Below, piece by piece: positions 25,438 through 34,080 of a stretch of DNA of 64,000 bases. A program made the translations under genes and the position numbers. Source of the DNA: an uncultured Candidatus Saccharibacteria bacterium (GTDB lineage Bacteria; Patescibacteriota; Saccharimonadia; Saccharimonadales; Saccharimonadaceae); contig CALHWE010000012.1 in NCBI GenBank assembly GCA_938036785.1, positions 1 through 64,000 on the forward strand, read 5' to 3'. The notes under the pieces were generated by a model. The model was not told where the DNA came from. It did no database searches and worked only from the letters and a program-made list of their open reading frames with translations. Position 1 is the first letter of the stretch; every line of letters begins with the position of its first letter.

Positions 25438-25487
25438 TGTCTCGCCCTGGTAGCTACCCTTGCTGCCACCATTGCTGCAGCATACAT

Positions 25488-25521
25488 AAAACTCGCCGAG
25501 ATAATGAACGGCGAGTTTTGT
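25488..25521 (+). terminator. Intrinsic terminator after map
   Basis: Perfect 10-bp stem aaaactcgcc / ggcgagtttt with a 12-nt loop. Confidence 0.8.
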
Positions 25522-25533
25522 ATTGCGCCTATA

Positions 25534-25569
25534 TTGTACAAGACACAGCATAACCTGTATAATGGTACT
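25534..25569 (+). promoter_or_regulatory. Promoter of ftsA, leaderless type
   Basis: -35 TTGTAC (25534-25539), 18-nt spacer, -10 TATAAT (25558-25563), then 6 nt and the ATG at 25570. Confidence 0.75.
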
Positions 25570-26808
25570 ATGCATGAAAATTCTCAATACGCAGTAGGAA
25601 TAGATGTCGGGACGACGACGATTCGATGCGTGGTGGGGCATATGAATCCAGAGACAGGCACGCCGACGATTGTTGGCGTAGGGCAGGCACCGAACAGTGG
25701 TATGCGCAAGGGTATGGTGGTCAATCTCAGTGGCCCGGCCCGCACGATCGACGAAGCGCTGGGTGAGGCCGAGCGGATGAGTGGCTATGAAGTCAACAGT
25801 GCGACGGTGAGTGTCAATGGTGCGCACATTACCAGCACTCGTGCCACTGGGATGATTGCCGTGGGCACGATCGATCACGAGATTAATGACGATGATGTGG
25901 CACGCATCGAAGAAGTTGCCACAACAGGCAAAGTACAGGCCAACCGTGAGATCCTTGAGGTTGTGCCGCATAGCTATACACTTGATGGCCAGGCGGGGGT
26001 CAAAGACCCGCTGGGTATGACGGGCACGCGGCTGGAGATTGACGCCAATGTCGTCTCGGCTTTAGCGCCCTATGTGGCGAACTTGCAAAAAGCGGTGGAG
26101 ATGGCGACCGTCCACCCTCACGCCATTACACCAGCGGTGCTGGGGGCGGCCAAGGCTGTGCTGAATGAGCGGCAGATCGAAAGCGGTGTGGCAGTGGTTG
26201 ACCTTGGTGGAGCAACGACCAGTGTGGCAGTCTTCGAAGAGGGGGACTTGCAGTATGTTGGCGTCATCCCAATGGGTAGTGTGAATGTCACGAACGACCT
26301 CGCTATTGGCCTCAAAACTGACCCTGATGTTGCAGAATTGGTCAAGGTCAAGCATGCTGCGGCTGGTATCAAGGCAAGCGATGCGGTGGCTAAGGTGCGG
26401 CGCGATAAGGAATCGTACGAGTTTGCAACGGAGGAGATTGACGAGATTGTTGATGCCCGGCTGGAGGAGATCTTCGAGGCGGTGCAGAAAGAGCTCAAGA
26501 AGGCAGGTCGCGCTGGCAAGCTGCCCAGTGGTGTTGTGCTGACTGGTGGCATGGCTCAGATGCGTGGCATGGCGAGCTATGCCAGGGAACAGCTGGGAGT
26601 AGCCGCTCGGGTAGGCCGACCAACTGGCTTTACGAGCGGGGTGGCCGACCAGATAGAAAAGCCGCAGTTCGCCACCGCAGTTGGTCTGATGCTCGCCGAT
26701 AGCGAAGGCGGTCAGCAGCCCACCCAGGCCTATACCAACAGTGGTACAGCACACGCCAAGGGCGCGATTAGCTGGTTACGTCGGCTGCTGGGAGGGCTCA
26801 AGGCCTAG
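25570..26808 (+). CDS. ftsA: Cell division protein FtsA
   Basis: 412 aa. Actin-fold motifs: VGIDVGTTTIRCVVG (phosphate 1, about 9-23), VVDLGGATTSVAVFEEG (phosphate 2, about 208), TGGMAQMRG (adenosine site, about 325). The 1C subdomain is present (residues about 85-160). The C-terminal amphipathic tail AISWLRRLLGGLKA is the typical membrane-targeting sequence. FtsA links the FtsZ ring to the membrane. It stands directly before ftsZ. The mRNA is predicted to be leaderless. Confidence 0.96.
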   Translation: MHENSQYAVGIDVGTTTIRCVVGHMNPETGTPTIVGVGQAPNSGMRKGMVVNLSGPARTIDEALGEAERMSGYEVNSATVSVNGAHITSTRATGMIAVGTIDHEINDDDVARIEEVATTGKVQANREILEVVPHSYTLDGQAGVKDPLGMTGTRLEIDANVVSALAPYVANLQKAVEMATVHPHAITPAVLGAAKAVLNERQIESGVAVVDLGGATTSVAVFEEGDLQYVGVIPMGSVNVTNDLAIGLKTDPDVAELVKVKHAAAGIKASDAVAKVRRDKESYEFATEEIDEIVDARLEEIFEAVQKELKKAGRAGKLPSGVVLTGGMAQMRGMASYAREQLGVAARVGRPTGFTSGVADQIEKPQFATAVGLMLADSEGGQQPTQAYTNSGTAHAKGAISWLRRLLGGLKA

Positions 26809-26880
26809 AATCATACCGATGAGGATGATATACTAAATGGTAATGGTAAAGTTGATAGTTGCACAAGGGGAGAAACGTGA

Positions 26881-28062
26881 ATGCCGGAAGTAAAACCAAG
26901 CGAGATCCAAACCTTTGCTAGTATCAAAGTCGTTGGCGTCGGAGGCGCTGGTGGGTCTGCTGTCAATCGAATGAAAGACGCCGGCTTGGCTGGCGTGCAG
27001 TTCATTGCAATGAACACCGATGCGCAGGCGCTGCATAATTCGCAAGCTGATATTAAGATTCATCTTGGGCACAACACCACCAATGGCCTTGGTGCTGGTG
27101 CTGACCCCAGTGTAGGTGAGGCTGCGGCCCGTGAGTCGCTCGACGAGATCCGTCAGGCGCTTGAGGGGGCAGATATGATCTTCGTGACGATTGGTGCTGG
27201 TGGTGGCACAGGCTCGGGGGCTGGCCACGTGGTGGCAGAAGTAGCGCGTGATCTCGGTATTCTCTGTGTGGGCGTAGCCACCAAGCCTTTTACCTTTGAG
27301 GGTGAGAAGCGGCGCATCAATGCCGAGTGGGCTATCAAGCAGTTGGGGCGGCAAGTCGATACGCTCATTACCATCCCGAATGACCGCTTGCTCGACACGA
27401 TCGACCGCCGGACGCCACTACTTGAGACCTTCAAGATTGCCGATGATGTGCTGCGCCAGGGTGTGCAGGGGATATCGGAACTGATTACTGAGCATGGATT
27501 GATTAACCTCGACTTTGCTGACGTCAAGGCAATTATGAGCAGTGCTGGTAGTGCATTGATGGGGATCGGCCGGGCTAGTGGCGAAGACCGAGCGCAGATG
27601 GCCGCCCAGCAGGCGATTGACTCACCACTGATTGAGGTGTCGATCAACGGTGCCAAGGGTGTGCTCTTCAATGTGACGGGTGGCTACGATATGAGTATGG
27701 CCGAGATTCAAGAAGCGGCCGAGATTATCACTGGTGCGGTGTCGTCCGATGCCAACATTATCTTTGGTGCGACGCTCAAGCCCGAGCTGGAGGATGAGTT
27801 GATTATTACCGTTATCGCGACTGGCTTTGATAGTGACTCGTTCTTTGATGACGACGAACCAAGCGATGCCGAAGATGACGAAGAGTCGGCCGAGACGGTA
27901 GATGAAGCGGTCGATAGTGTCGATATGGCGATCGACCCCGAGGCGGCTGCTCACTTTGCCCAGGAGAATGAGACGAATATTTGGGATCAATCGATGGATG
28001 ACGACGAGGATGATACCCCGGCCTTCTTGCGCCGCCGCCGCAAAAAGGAGGCGGACGCGTGA
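26881..28062 (+). CDS. ftsZ: Cell division GTPase FtsZ
   Basis: 393 aa. The tubulin signature GAGGGTGSGAG (residues about 102-112), GVGGAGGSAVN near the N-terminus and the T7 loop NLDFADVK (about 205) are present. After the GTPase core (about 1-315) comes a very acidic linker (about 320-380) and a short conserved tail DDTPAFLRRRRKK, which should bind FtsA. The last codons overlap the GTG start of nrdR. Confidence 0.98.
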   Translation: MPEVKPSEIQTFASIKVVGVGGAGGSAVNRMKDAGLAGVQFIAMNTDAQALHNSQADIKIHLGHNTTNGLGAGADPSVGEAAARESLDEIRQALEGADMIFVTIGAGGGTGSGAGHVVAEVARDLGILCVGVATKPFTFEGEKRRINAEWAIKQLGRQVDTLITIPNDRLLDTIDRRTPLLETFKIADDVLRQGVQGISELITEHGLINLDFADVKAIMSSAGSALMGIGRASGEDRAQMAAQQAIDSPLIEVSINGAKGVLFNVTGGYDMSMAEIQEAAEIITGAVSSDANIIFGATLKPELEDELIITVIATGFDSDSFFDDDEPSDAEDDEESAETVDEAVDSVDMAIDPEAAAHFAQENETNIWDQSMDDDEDDTPAFLRRRRKKEADA

Positions 28063-28529
28063 CAACCCATCGCGACAAGATTGGCAACAGCCGCGTGTTA
28101 GAATCGCGTGAGTCGGCTGATGGCGTGACGATTCGCCGCCGCCGCGAGACTCCTGATGGACACCGCTTTACTACCTATGAGCGGATCGAATACCCAACGA
28201 TTGCAGTGCTCAAGCGGACAGGCTCGCGTGAGCTCTTTGATCGAGCTAAGCTCCGCGCCTCGGTGCGTCGCTCGGTCGGTAAGTTCTTCAAATCCGAGCT
28301 AGAACTGGAAGCAATTATTGATGCCGTGGAAGACCGGATCCACGATGCGGGCGAGAATGAGATTGAGTCGCGTGTGATTGGCGGCTTCGTGCTCGATGAG
28401 CTCGCCGCGCGCAATGAGGTGGCGTATGTGCGCTTTGCGAGCGTGTTTTACAAATTTAAGACGCTGGACGATTTTGTCAAGATATTAGAGCAGCGTCGGA
28501 GTGCGAAGCAGCAAGAAAAACAGAGGTAA
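28059..28529 (+). CDS. nrdR: NrdR-type repressor lacking the zinc ribbon cysteines
   Basis: 156 aa. Residues 10-46 keep the NrdR DNA-binding pattern (VLESRESADGVTIRRRRE...HRFTTYERIE). The ATP-cone follows (AVLKRTGSRELFDRAKLRASVRRS...). NrdR represses ribonucleotide reductase genes in response to dATP/ATP. The usual start MxCPxC...CxxC is replaced by MTTHRDKIGN and ETPDGHRF, so all four zinc ligands are missing. GTG start with SD aaggagg, overlapping ftsZ by 4 bp. Confidence 0.88.
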   Translation: MTTHRDKIGNSRVLESRESADGVTIRRRRETPDGHRFTTYERIEYPTIAVLKRTGSRELFDRAKLRASVRRSVGKFFKSELELEAIIDAVEDRIHDAGENEIESRVIGGFVLDELAARNEVAYVRFASVFYKFKTLDDFVKILEQRRSAKQQEKQR

Positions 28530-28534
28530 AACAT

Positions 28535-28795
28535 ATGCGCGTCCTCATCATCTACCGGACAGAAAGCGACTATGCACGCCGCGTCTTCGACTACTTGCGT
28601 GACTTTAGCCGGCGCACTAGCCATGCCATCGAGGAGTTTGACCCAGACACGCGTGAGGGGCAGTCGCTCTGCCGCACGTACGACATTGTGGAGTACCCCA
28701 CCATCCTTGCCTTAGCGGATAACGGTCAGGTGCTGGGTATGTGGCGCGGCTTGCCACTGCCAACTATCGATGAAGTGGGGTACTATGCCCGCTAA
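28535..28795 (+). CDS. Thioredoxin/glutaredoxin-fold small protein without CxxC
   Basis: 86 aa. The beta-alpha-beta start (RVLIIYRTESDYARRVFDYLRDF) and the cis-proline motif YDIVEYPTILALADNGQVLGMWRG are those of a thioredoxin fold, but the active-site CxxC is absent; one Cys lies in SLCRTYD. The SD is agaggt, 7 nt before ATG. It overlaps the VKOR gene by 11 bp, which ties it to disulfide chemistry, perhaps as a binding or regulatory subunit (inference). Confidence 0.7.
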   Translation: MRVLIIYRTESDYARRVFDYLRDFSRRTSHAIEEFDPDTREGQSLCRTYDIVEYPTILALADNGQVLGMWRGLPLPTIDEVGYYAR

Positions 28796-29432
28796 AACGC
28801 CCGAAGTACATACCATGACCACTACTACTATAGCGGACGACGCGAGCCGTACGCCATGGCTCCGTCGGCCTGGCACAGTTGCCTTACTGGCAGCAGCTTT
28901 GGGCGGTGGCCTGGGGCTGCTGGCATCTTTTGTTCTTTCACTCGAGGCACTGCATTTGGCGCAGCACCCAGGTGGGGCGCTCAATTGCGACGTCAATGCT
29001 GTGCTGAGCTGCTCCACAGTAGCACAGCATTGGTCGGCGACGGTGTTTGGCTTCCCCAACAGTTTCGTTGGTATGATGGCCATACCAGTGATGATAACGG
29101 TAGTGGTAGCACTGCTGGCTGGGGCACGCCTGCCGCGCTGGTTTGTGCGGAGTGCCTGGGGCGGCGCTGTGCTGGGGATGATTTTTGCACTGTGGATGTT
29201 TTATATGAGCTTCGCCGTTATTCGCGTGCTGTGCCCGTGGTGCTTGACGCTGGATGTGGGTATGCTGCTGATCTTCTTTGGGATGACGCGCTATTGCATT
29301 GAGGTTGGGGTGATTGGTGGGGAGCACACCAAGCGCTTTGCTCGCCATGGCTACGATGTGCTGTGTGGCGTAAGTGTGCTGGTGCTGGCGGTGGCGTTGA
29401 TTATTGTCAAGTTTGGCGCGGAGCTGCTCTAG
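28785..29432 (+). CDS. Vitamin K epoxide reductase (VKOR) family membrane protein
   Basis: 215 aa with about four to five membrane segments (about 22-45, 72-92, 103-125, 130-150, 185-208). Conserved loop cysteines are in CDVNAVLSCSTVA (about 64-76) followed by FGFPNSFVGM, and the quinone-side pair is CPWC (about 139-142). Bacterial VKOR re-oxidises a DsbA-like protein to make disulfides outside the cytoplasm. The start is placed at 28785 behind gtgggg. Coupled to the thioredoxin-fold gene. Confidence 0.92.
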   Translation: MPAKTPEVHTMTTTTIADDASRTPWLRRPGTVALLAAALGGGLGLLASFVLSLEALHLAQHPGGALNCDVNAVLSCSTVAQHWSATVFGFPNSFVGMMAIPVMITVVVALLAGARLPRWFVRSAWGGAVLGMIFALWMFYMSFAVIRVLCPWCLTLDVGMLLIFFGMTRYCIEVGVIGGEHTKRFARHGYDVLCGVSVLVLAVALIIVKFGAELL

Positions 29433-29464
29433 GCAGAGTTGTTTTTTGCACGGTGAAATTGTCG

Positions 29465-29490
29465 AGCTTGTCAGGATTGGCAAGCTTTTT
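29465..29490 (+). terminator. Intrinsic terminator of the ftsA-VKOR run
   Basis: Stem agcttgtc / ggcaagct with a 6-nt loop and T5, 33 nt behind the VKOR gene. Confidence 0.8.
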
Positions 29491-31550
29491 AAAATGAACA
29501 GAATGTTATATTATTCATTACGTTTTTATGTCTATTGGTATAATGGTGAGTATTTTCTCGCACCGGGGATACTATGGTATGGTGGCAGCTACCACTATAT
29601 TGACGCAAGTGAGGCGCTCATTAGCTTGTGCTGTGTGCTTGGTGTTATAGAAAAATAATGTGCAAAATAATGTATGCTGAATTTTAACATAGCTATGAAG
29701 CTTAAGACGACGGGCTGCTAATATATAGGTTATTGTTTCGTGACGTAATCGAAACAGCAAGATAGAGAGGAAGATGCTGCCTATTAGCGAGCCTGTGCGT
29801 GTGAATATAACTAGCATTTCGTTCATTATGTAGTATTGATAGCGAATGTGTTGGCAGGCTTATGTGCATCATAAATTTGCTAGCGCATATGAGGATAGTA
29901 TGCTAATGCTGCTGTGCTGTAGTAGATGAACATTACCTGAATAGCAAGCACAACACATTCAGCGAGAGGTGAGTGATATGTTTTGCTAAGTGGTGCAATT
30001 TTGAATAAAAGAAAATGTATGTTCAGTTTGGTGAAGATGTGAAATCGATAGAGTTGTGTGGGTTAGTTTGATTTTTATCGGCCAATTGCCAAGCGTGTTT
30101 GCAAAGAACAATTCAACGTGCTGGAAAATGAAACGATTGATACCTGAGAAATAAGTAAGCTATAACAATACGGCTGCGATGACAATATGCGTGCGATAGC
30201 GGATGGCTGTTGCAAGCTGTGAAGTAGACGCGCGTGATGTCATAGCTTAGCATGGTAGTGAAGATTCTTTGCAAAGCAAGCGAGCAAGTTGCAGCGCGAT
30301 GCTAAAAATGCAGTGGGTTTCTTGGCTGGGCGACAGTAGCTGCGCATTGACTGATATTTGTTAAAGAAAACTGATTAGTATAAGGGCGCTATAGAGCGAG
30401 AGGCAAGCAAAAATGACGCAGCGCCGCAGCACGTAAATTTCATAGAATTGTGTAGATGAAGTGGTGTATCAAAAAATTATTTCGGTTGCATAATGAAAGT
30501 AATATGCTACGCGTAAGAGATATAGCGCGTACGCGACAAAGCGTGCGTTATCGTAGCACAACGCAGTGCCTGCAGGCAGAGGCTATGCGAAGTATGACAC
30601 AGGTAGGATTGCTGACACGTGCTCATATTTTTTTAAAAATTCTGAGTGACGCTCATGCTTAGTTACTTGTTACATCAACTATGCCAAAGCAGCTCGCATC
30701 TATTTTTACATATGGTAATAACAGAATATGCGCATGTTTTCTATAGCACAAAAATGAGACCATAGGACGCGACCATAGGGCAGGAGGAAGACGATCGTAT
30801 CGTGCAGCGCGGCAGGCTTGTTGCTCTATATTTTATGCCAAACAAAAAATGCGAAATAGCTAAAGATATGTAAGGTATACAAAATAAGTGATATGCAAAA
30901 TATGAATATGCTGAGCAGAACCGTTGCAGAAAACTGGTTACAAGCGTAAGCGTACCAAATGGGTGCTAGATATGTATAAGAACGTTATATATGTATATTC
31001 CGCTCTAGACGGACAGGAATGCCTGTTATAAGCGCTGTAACGCGCTAAAACCTAGATATAAGGTAAAAAGCTATATGAGCATTATGTCATGCATCTGTGG
31101 CCCCTCAGAAGGCAGATAGACCATTGTTTGTCGTTGATAGGAGAAAATGAGACTGTATATAGGATGTATATATCACAACATAGATCTGTTGTAAAAAACT
31201 AGAGTAGTGTGAGGAGAGTAAATTGAGATTATGTTGTATAAAATACACAACATTGTTGACGGTAAGAGATAGGGAGCGAAGTGTAATATATATAACAATA
31301 TATTAGAAGCAGACATGCCATATGTATATAAAAAACAACACACAGAATCACAACGAAATAAACTCGAAAACAAGGGATATAAAGCGACAAGCCTACAACG
31401 TTGTAGGTAATAATGTAAATTGTGTATATAACAACAACTGATTTTGTGTACTGTATACGAAATAACAGGGGTGAATCAGACAATGTTGTTAAAATCATGA
31501 CGAATAAAAATAAAAGTATGCTAATGAATAGCAAAGGCAGACGATTCTTT
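29491..31550. other. AT-rich 2 kb stretch without a supportable gene
   Basis: This is the longest gap in the window. All frames are broken by stops and no frame has a good SD. Base composition is clearly more AT-rich than the flanks, above all 31140-31510. That part carries many short inverted repeats built on GTTGT/ACAAC: acaaca-tagatc-tgttgt (about 31178), gttgt-ataaaatac-acaac (about 31233), caaca-t-tgttg (about 31248) and the palindrome cctacaac-gttgtagg (31393-31408). It may be a decayed region, a replication or segregation locus, or an RNA-rich locus; the sequence does not decide. Confidence 0.5.
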
Positions 31551-31557
31551 GCGGAGT

Positions 31558-31612
31558 ATACTGGTGTATGATGGAGATCATCTCACCAGTATATTAGCTA
31601 CTTTGAGATGAT
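31558..31612 (+). promoter_or_regulatory. Two mutually exclusive hairpins
   Basis: Hairpin 1: atactggtg (31558-31566) with caccagtat (31584-31592). Hairpin 2: atcatctca (31577-31585) with tgagatgat (31604-31612). They share bases 31584-31585 and interlock, so only one can form. This lies 60 nt before the LiaF-like gene, but that gene's own -10 box is downstream, so the pair may instead belong to an upstream transcript. Confidence 0.4.
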
Positions 31613-31670
31613 AGTTGGGATAGACGTAGAGCTTGTTGTGTACTATCTATAATAATGGTATGCTAGCGAC

Positions 31671-32333
31671 ATGAAGAACAATACAATTTTACGCATTGGT
31701 GCTGGCGCGGCGTTTGTGGCGCTGGGCGGAATATTATTAAGTGAGAGCTTTGGTGTGCAGTTCCATTACTGGCGGGAGTTTTGGTATGGTTTGTGCGCAT
31801 TTGGATTTATCATGGTTGGTGTGCTCACGCTGCGCAATCGCAATTGGCTGTGGGGAGCGCTCTGGGTAGCAGTTGGCCTAACAATTGGTGCGAATGCATT
31901 TTTGCATAATAACGTTAATATTTGGCGAATGTTTTTGCCGCTGGTGCTGATCGCAATCGGTCTGACGATTATTTTTAATTTGTCGCAGCGTCAGCGTCGT
32001 ATTGCAAAACAATCGTCGGATGATAATATGGTTGCGTCTTTCTCGGGCAACACGCGCAAGATAAAAGGCGAATTTGCAGGTAACTCGCTTTCGGCAGCAT
32101 TTGGTCAGGTGGACCTCGATCTGCGCCAAGCCAAGATAGAGGATGGTGCAGTGATTGATATTTTTGTTGTGTGTGGTGGCATTAATATTATTTTTCCAGA
32201 CAACGTCATCGTTAAGACGCAGGTCAATAGTATCTTTGGCGGGGTAGAGGACAAAACCAACGCTGCCAAGAGTGCAAAAAAGACCGTCTATATTCGCGGC
32301 GACTGTGTCCTTGGTGGGCTCGAAATTAAATAA
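31671..32333 (+). CDS. LiaF-like membrane protein
   Basis: 220 aa. Four hydrophobic segments fill residues about 5-105 (ILRIGAGAAFVALGGILLSESFG...; FWYGLCAFGFIMVGVLTL; WLWGALWVAVGLTIGANAF; MFLPLVLIAIGLTIIFNL). The C-terminal half (about 120-220) has the LiaF/DUF2154 beta-repeat pattern: GNSLSAAFGQVDLDLRQAKIEDGAVIDIFVVCGGINIIFPDNV...VNSIFGGVEDKT...IRGDCVLGGLEIK. Such proteins act in cell-envelope stress sensing in Gram-positives. -35 TTGTGT, 17 nt, -10 TATGCT and then 6 nt to ATG: leaderless. A strong terminator follows. Confidence 0.85.
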   Translation: MKNNTILRIGAGAAFVALGGILLSESFGVQFHYWREFWYGLCAFGFIMVGVLTLRNRNWLWGALWVAVGLTIGANAFLHNNVNIWRMFLPLVLIAIGLTIIFNLSQRQRRIAKQSSDDNMVASFSGNTRKIKGEFAGNSLSAAFGQVDLDLRQAKIEDGAVIDIFVVCGGINIIFPDNVIVKTQVNSIFGGVEDKTNAAKSAKKTVYIRGDCVLGGLEIK

Positions 32334-32356
32334 TTAGAAAAACAATAATTCGCTAC

Positions 32357-32396
32357 AACACGCTTCTTGATAATAACGAGAAGCGTGTTTGTTTTT
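32357..32396 (+). terminator. Intrinsic terminator
   Basis: Stem aacacgcttct / agaagcgtgtt with an 11-nt loop and a long T run, 24 nt behind the LiaF-like gene. Confidence 0.88.
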
Positions 32397-32960
32397 TGTG
32401 TTGAGGTATGCAGGCAGTAGAGTGCGGGTTAAAGCTGGTGTAATAGTACGCTGCCAGATTTTCAACTTCGCATATGGCTGAGGAGCTTTACTAACGCTAC
32501 TGGCAACGAGCCATATGTTTGTTGTATACAATTGATAAAATTTTTCGTTGCTGGATTGCTCATTGCCAAATATTGATTGTGGCGTTGTGATGTGAGAGTG
32601 GTTTCGTAACATGCGTTAATGTTTTTGATTTTTGTGTACACTACTCGGCAAGGATTGCGACAGCTTTGCGATATTTGCACATGATGGATTACTATGCCTC
32701 GCTAGTAATAATAAATATGCGCGACAGCAACATACACAAAAGTGTACTGCTTACAAAAAATAGTGTGCAGAGTCTTATGGTTTGCTAATTCACTTGCCCT
32801 TCTTGCAAACTAAATAAGATGAACATAATGCAAAAAGCATTCAAACTTTACACAAGCACGTCCTGCAAGTCTACCTTAGCTGCGGCACATGCGCAAAGCA
32901 TAAAAATGTGACAGTAAGATTTTTGCGCAAGGTATAGGCGGGTGAGCCAGAGCGCCACAA
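32397..32960. other. AT-rich intergenic stretch, nothing recognised
   Basis: About 560 nt before tag. No frame with an SD, no tRNA and no consensus promoter were found. Composition resembles the 29.5-31.5 kb gap. Confidence 0.4.
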
Positions 32961-33002
32961 ATGCCAGTATACTGTGCCAAGCATTCTTGCTATACTAAAA
33001 TT

Positions 33003-33584
33003 ATGAACCGTTGCCCCTGGGCCGAATTGAGCGATAACGAGCGCGCCTACCATGACACTGAGTGGGGTGTGCCGCTATATGATGACCAGAAATTATTTGA
33101 GCTGCTCTGCCTGGAGGGTGCGCAGGCTGGCCTGAGCTGGAGTACAATTCTGGCTAAGCGAGTGGGCTACCAGCAGGCCTTTCATCAGTTTGCAATTGCT
33201 CGCGTCGCAGCTATGACGGATGCAGAGCTGGAGGCGCTTACTCACGATACGCGCATTGTTCGTAACCGACGCAAGATTTATGCGGTGCGCACCAATGCCC
33301 AAGCGGCGCTGCAGGCTATTCACCAGCACGGTAGTTTGCAGGCATACTTATGGAGTTTGGCAGGTGGTAAGCCAGTGCAACATCACTGGCAGAGCGTGGG
33401 TGATGTGCCTGCCGATACGGTTACATCCCGGGCAATGAGCGCGCAGCTCAAGCGGGACGGCTTTGCTTTCGTCGGCCCAACGATTTGTTATGCCTTTATG
33501 CAGGCTGCGGGGATGGTCAATGACCACGTGGTGGGGTGCTTTCGGCACAAGGAGTGTGCGACGCTGAACATTCACCCTACATGA
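33003..33584 (+). CDS. tag: DNA-3-methyladenine glycosylase I
   Basis: 193 aa. The N-terminus CPWAELSDNERAYHDTEWGVPLYDDQKLFELLCLEGAQAGLSW is the Tag signature, with the catalytic-pocket Glu and Trp. The later zinc residues (HHWQ..., DHVVGCFRHKEC) with the N-terminal Cys are as in E. coli Tag. It removes 3-methyladenine from alkylated DNA. TATACT (32991-32996) plus 6 nt gives a leaderless start at 33003. Length is normal (E. coli 187 aa). Confidence 0.95.
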   Translation: MNRCPWAELSDNERAYHDTEWGVPLYDDQKLFELLCLEGAQAGLSWSTILAKRVGYQQAFHQFAIARVAAMTDAELEALTHDTRIVRNRRKIYAVRTNAQAALQAIHQHGSLQAYLWSLAGGKPVQHHWQSVGDVPADTVTSRAMSAQLKRDGFAFVGPTICYAFMQAAGMVNDHVVGCFRHKECATLNIHPT

Positions 33585-33668
33585 GAGTAAAAAGATATAT
33601 AGTTATATTAATCGGGCTATATCTTATATCTTGAGGTGTAAGTACTTTTGGTTTTGCGGCTAGTGCGC

Positions 33669-33674
33669 TACAAT
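33669..33674 (+). promoter_or_regulatory. -10 box of the T-box leader transcript
   Basis: TACAAT, with a weak -35 (TTTTGG, 33646-33651) 17 nt upstream. The predicted start near 33682 gives a leader of about 300 nt, the usual length of a T-box leader. Confidence 0.55.
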
Positions 33675-33681
33675 AGACCCA

Positions 33682-33970
33682 GAGGCATTTTTGCGTAGCT
33701 TGTGGTGCGCAAAATGAGTGGCTATCACCCACGAAGCCTGCGGGAAGAAATTGGTTTGTTATTTTCATAAAGAGTTGTGAATCTAAAGAGCCAAGAATAG
33801 ACCCCGCCGCGAATGCTGCGACAAGGCAATAATCAAGTGCTGAAAGAGTATAGCTATTTCCGTCGTTTTGCCGGGAAATGCTAGAATCACTTCTTTTGGA
33901 ATCGAGATGGTACCGTCCGCGCGAATACCCAGCGGATTCTCGAAGCCCAGAAGAGGTGATTTTTAATTAT
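33682..33970 (+). ncRNA. T-box riboswitch leader upstream of the ileS-ending operon
   Basis: The antiterminator/antisequestrator is textbook: helix A1 tcgaga (33902-33907) with tctcga (33938-33943), the 7-nt bulge TGGTACC (33908-33914), helix A2 gtccgc (33915-33920) with gcggat (33932-33937), all adjacent. TGGT can pair with an ACCA tRNA end (discriminator A, as in tRNA-Ile). A Stem III (tagctatttcc 33851-33861 with ggaaatgcta 33874-33883) precedes it. A 15-bp stem (33885-33899 with 33947-33961), then TTTT, encloses it. ACTTCTT (33889-33895) can instead pair with the SD AAGGAGT (33974-33980), so control may be translational. A possible Stem I is gcggg/cccgc (33740-33744, 33803-33807); its specifier is not resolved. 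Confidence 0.75.
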
Positions 33971-33984
33971 ATTAAGGAGTAGCT

Positions 33985-34053
33985 ATGCCATTGCCAGCTC
34001 GCACGCCAGCTTTGCAGTGTACCATTGCGAAATACACGCGGCAGGTTGCGTAG
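33985..34053 (+). CDS. Short open frame directly behind the T-box, 22 aa
   Basis: ATG 33985 stands 4 nt behind a strong SD (aaggagt) that the T-box can mask. The frame encodes 22 residues, MPLPARTPALQCTIAKYTRQ and two more, ending at TAG 34053, 27 nt before the next ATG. No Ile-codon run is present (one ATT). It may be a leader peptide that links T-box control to the first large gene by translational coupling, or the remnant of a former gene start. Confidence 0.45.
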   Translation: MPLPARTPALQCTIAKYTRQVA

Positions 34054-34080
34054 AGCTATGAAGGAAAGAGGATAAGCACT

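Noticed and set aside
30456..30662. 68-codon frame in the AT-rich gap
   Set aside because: No SD, no promoter at a fitting distance, and codon use unlike the neighbours.
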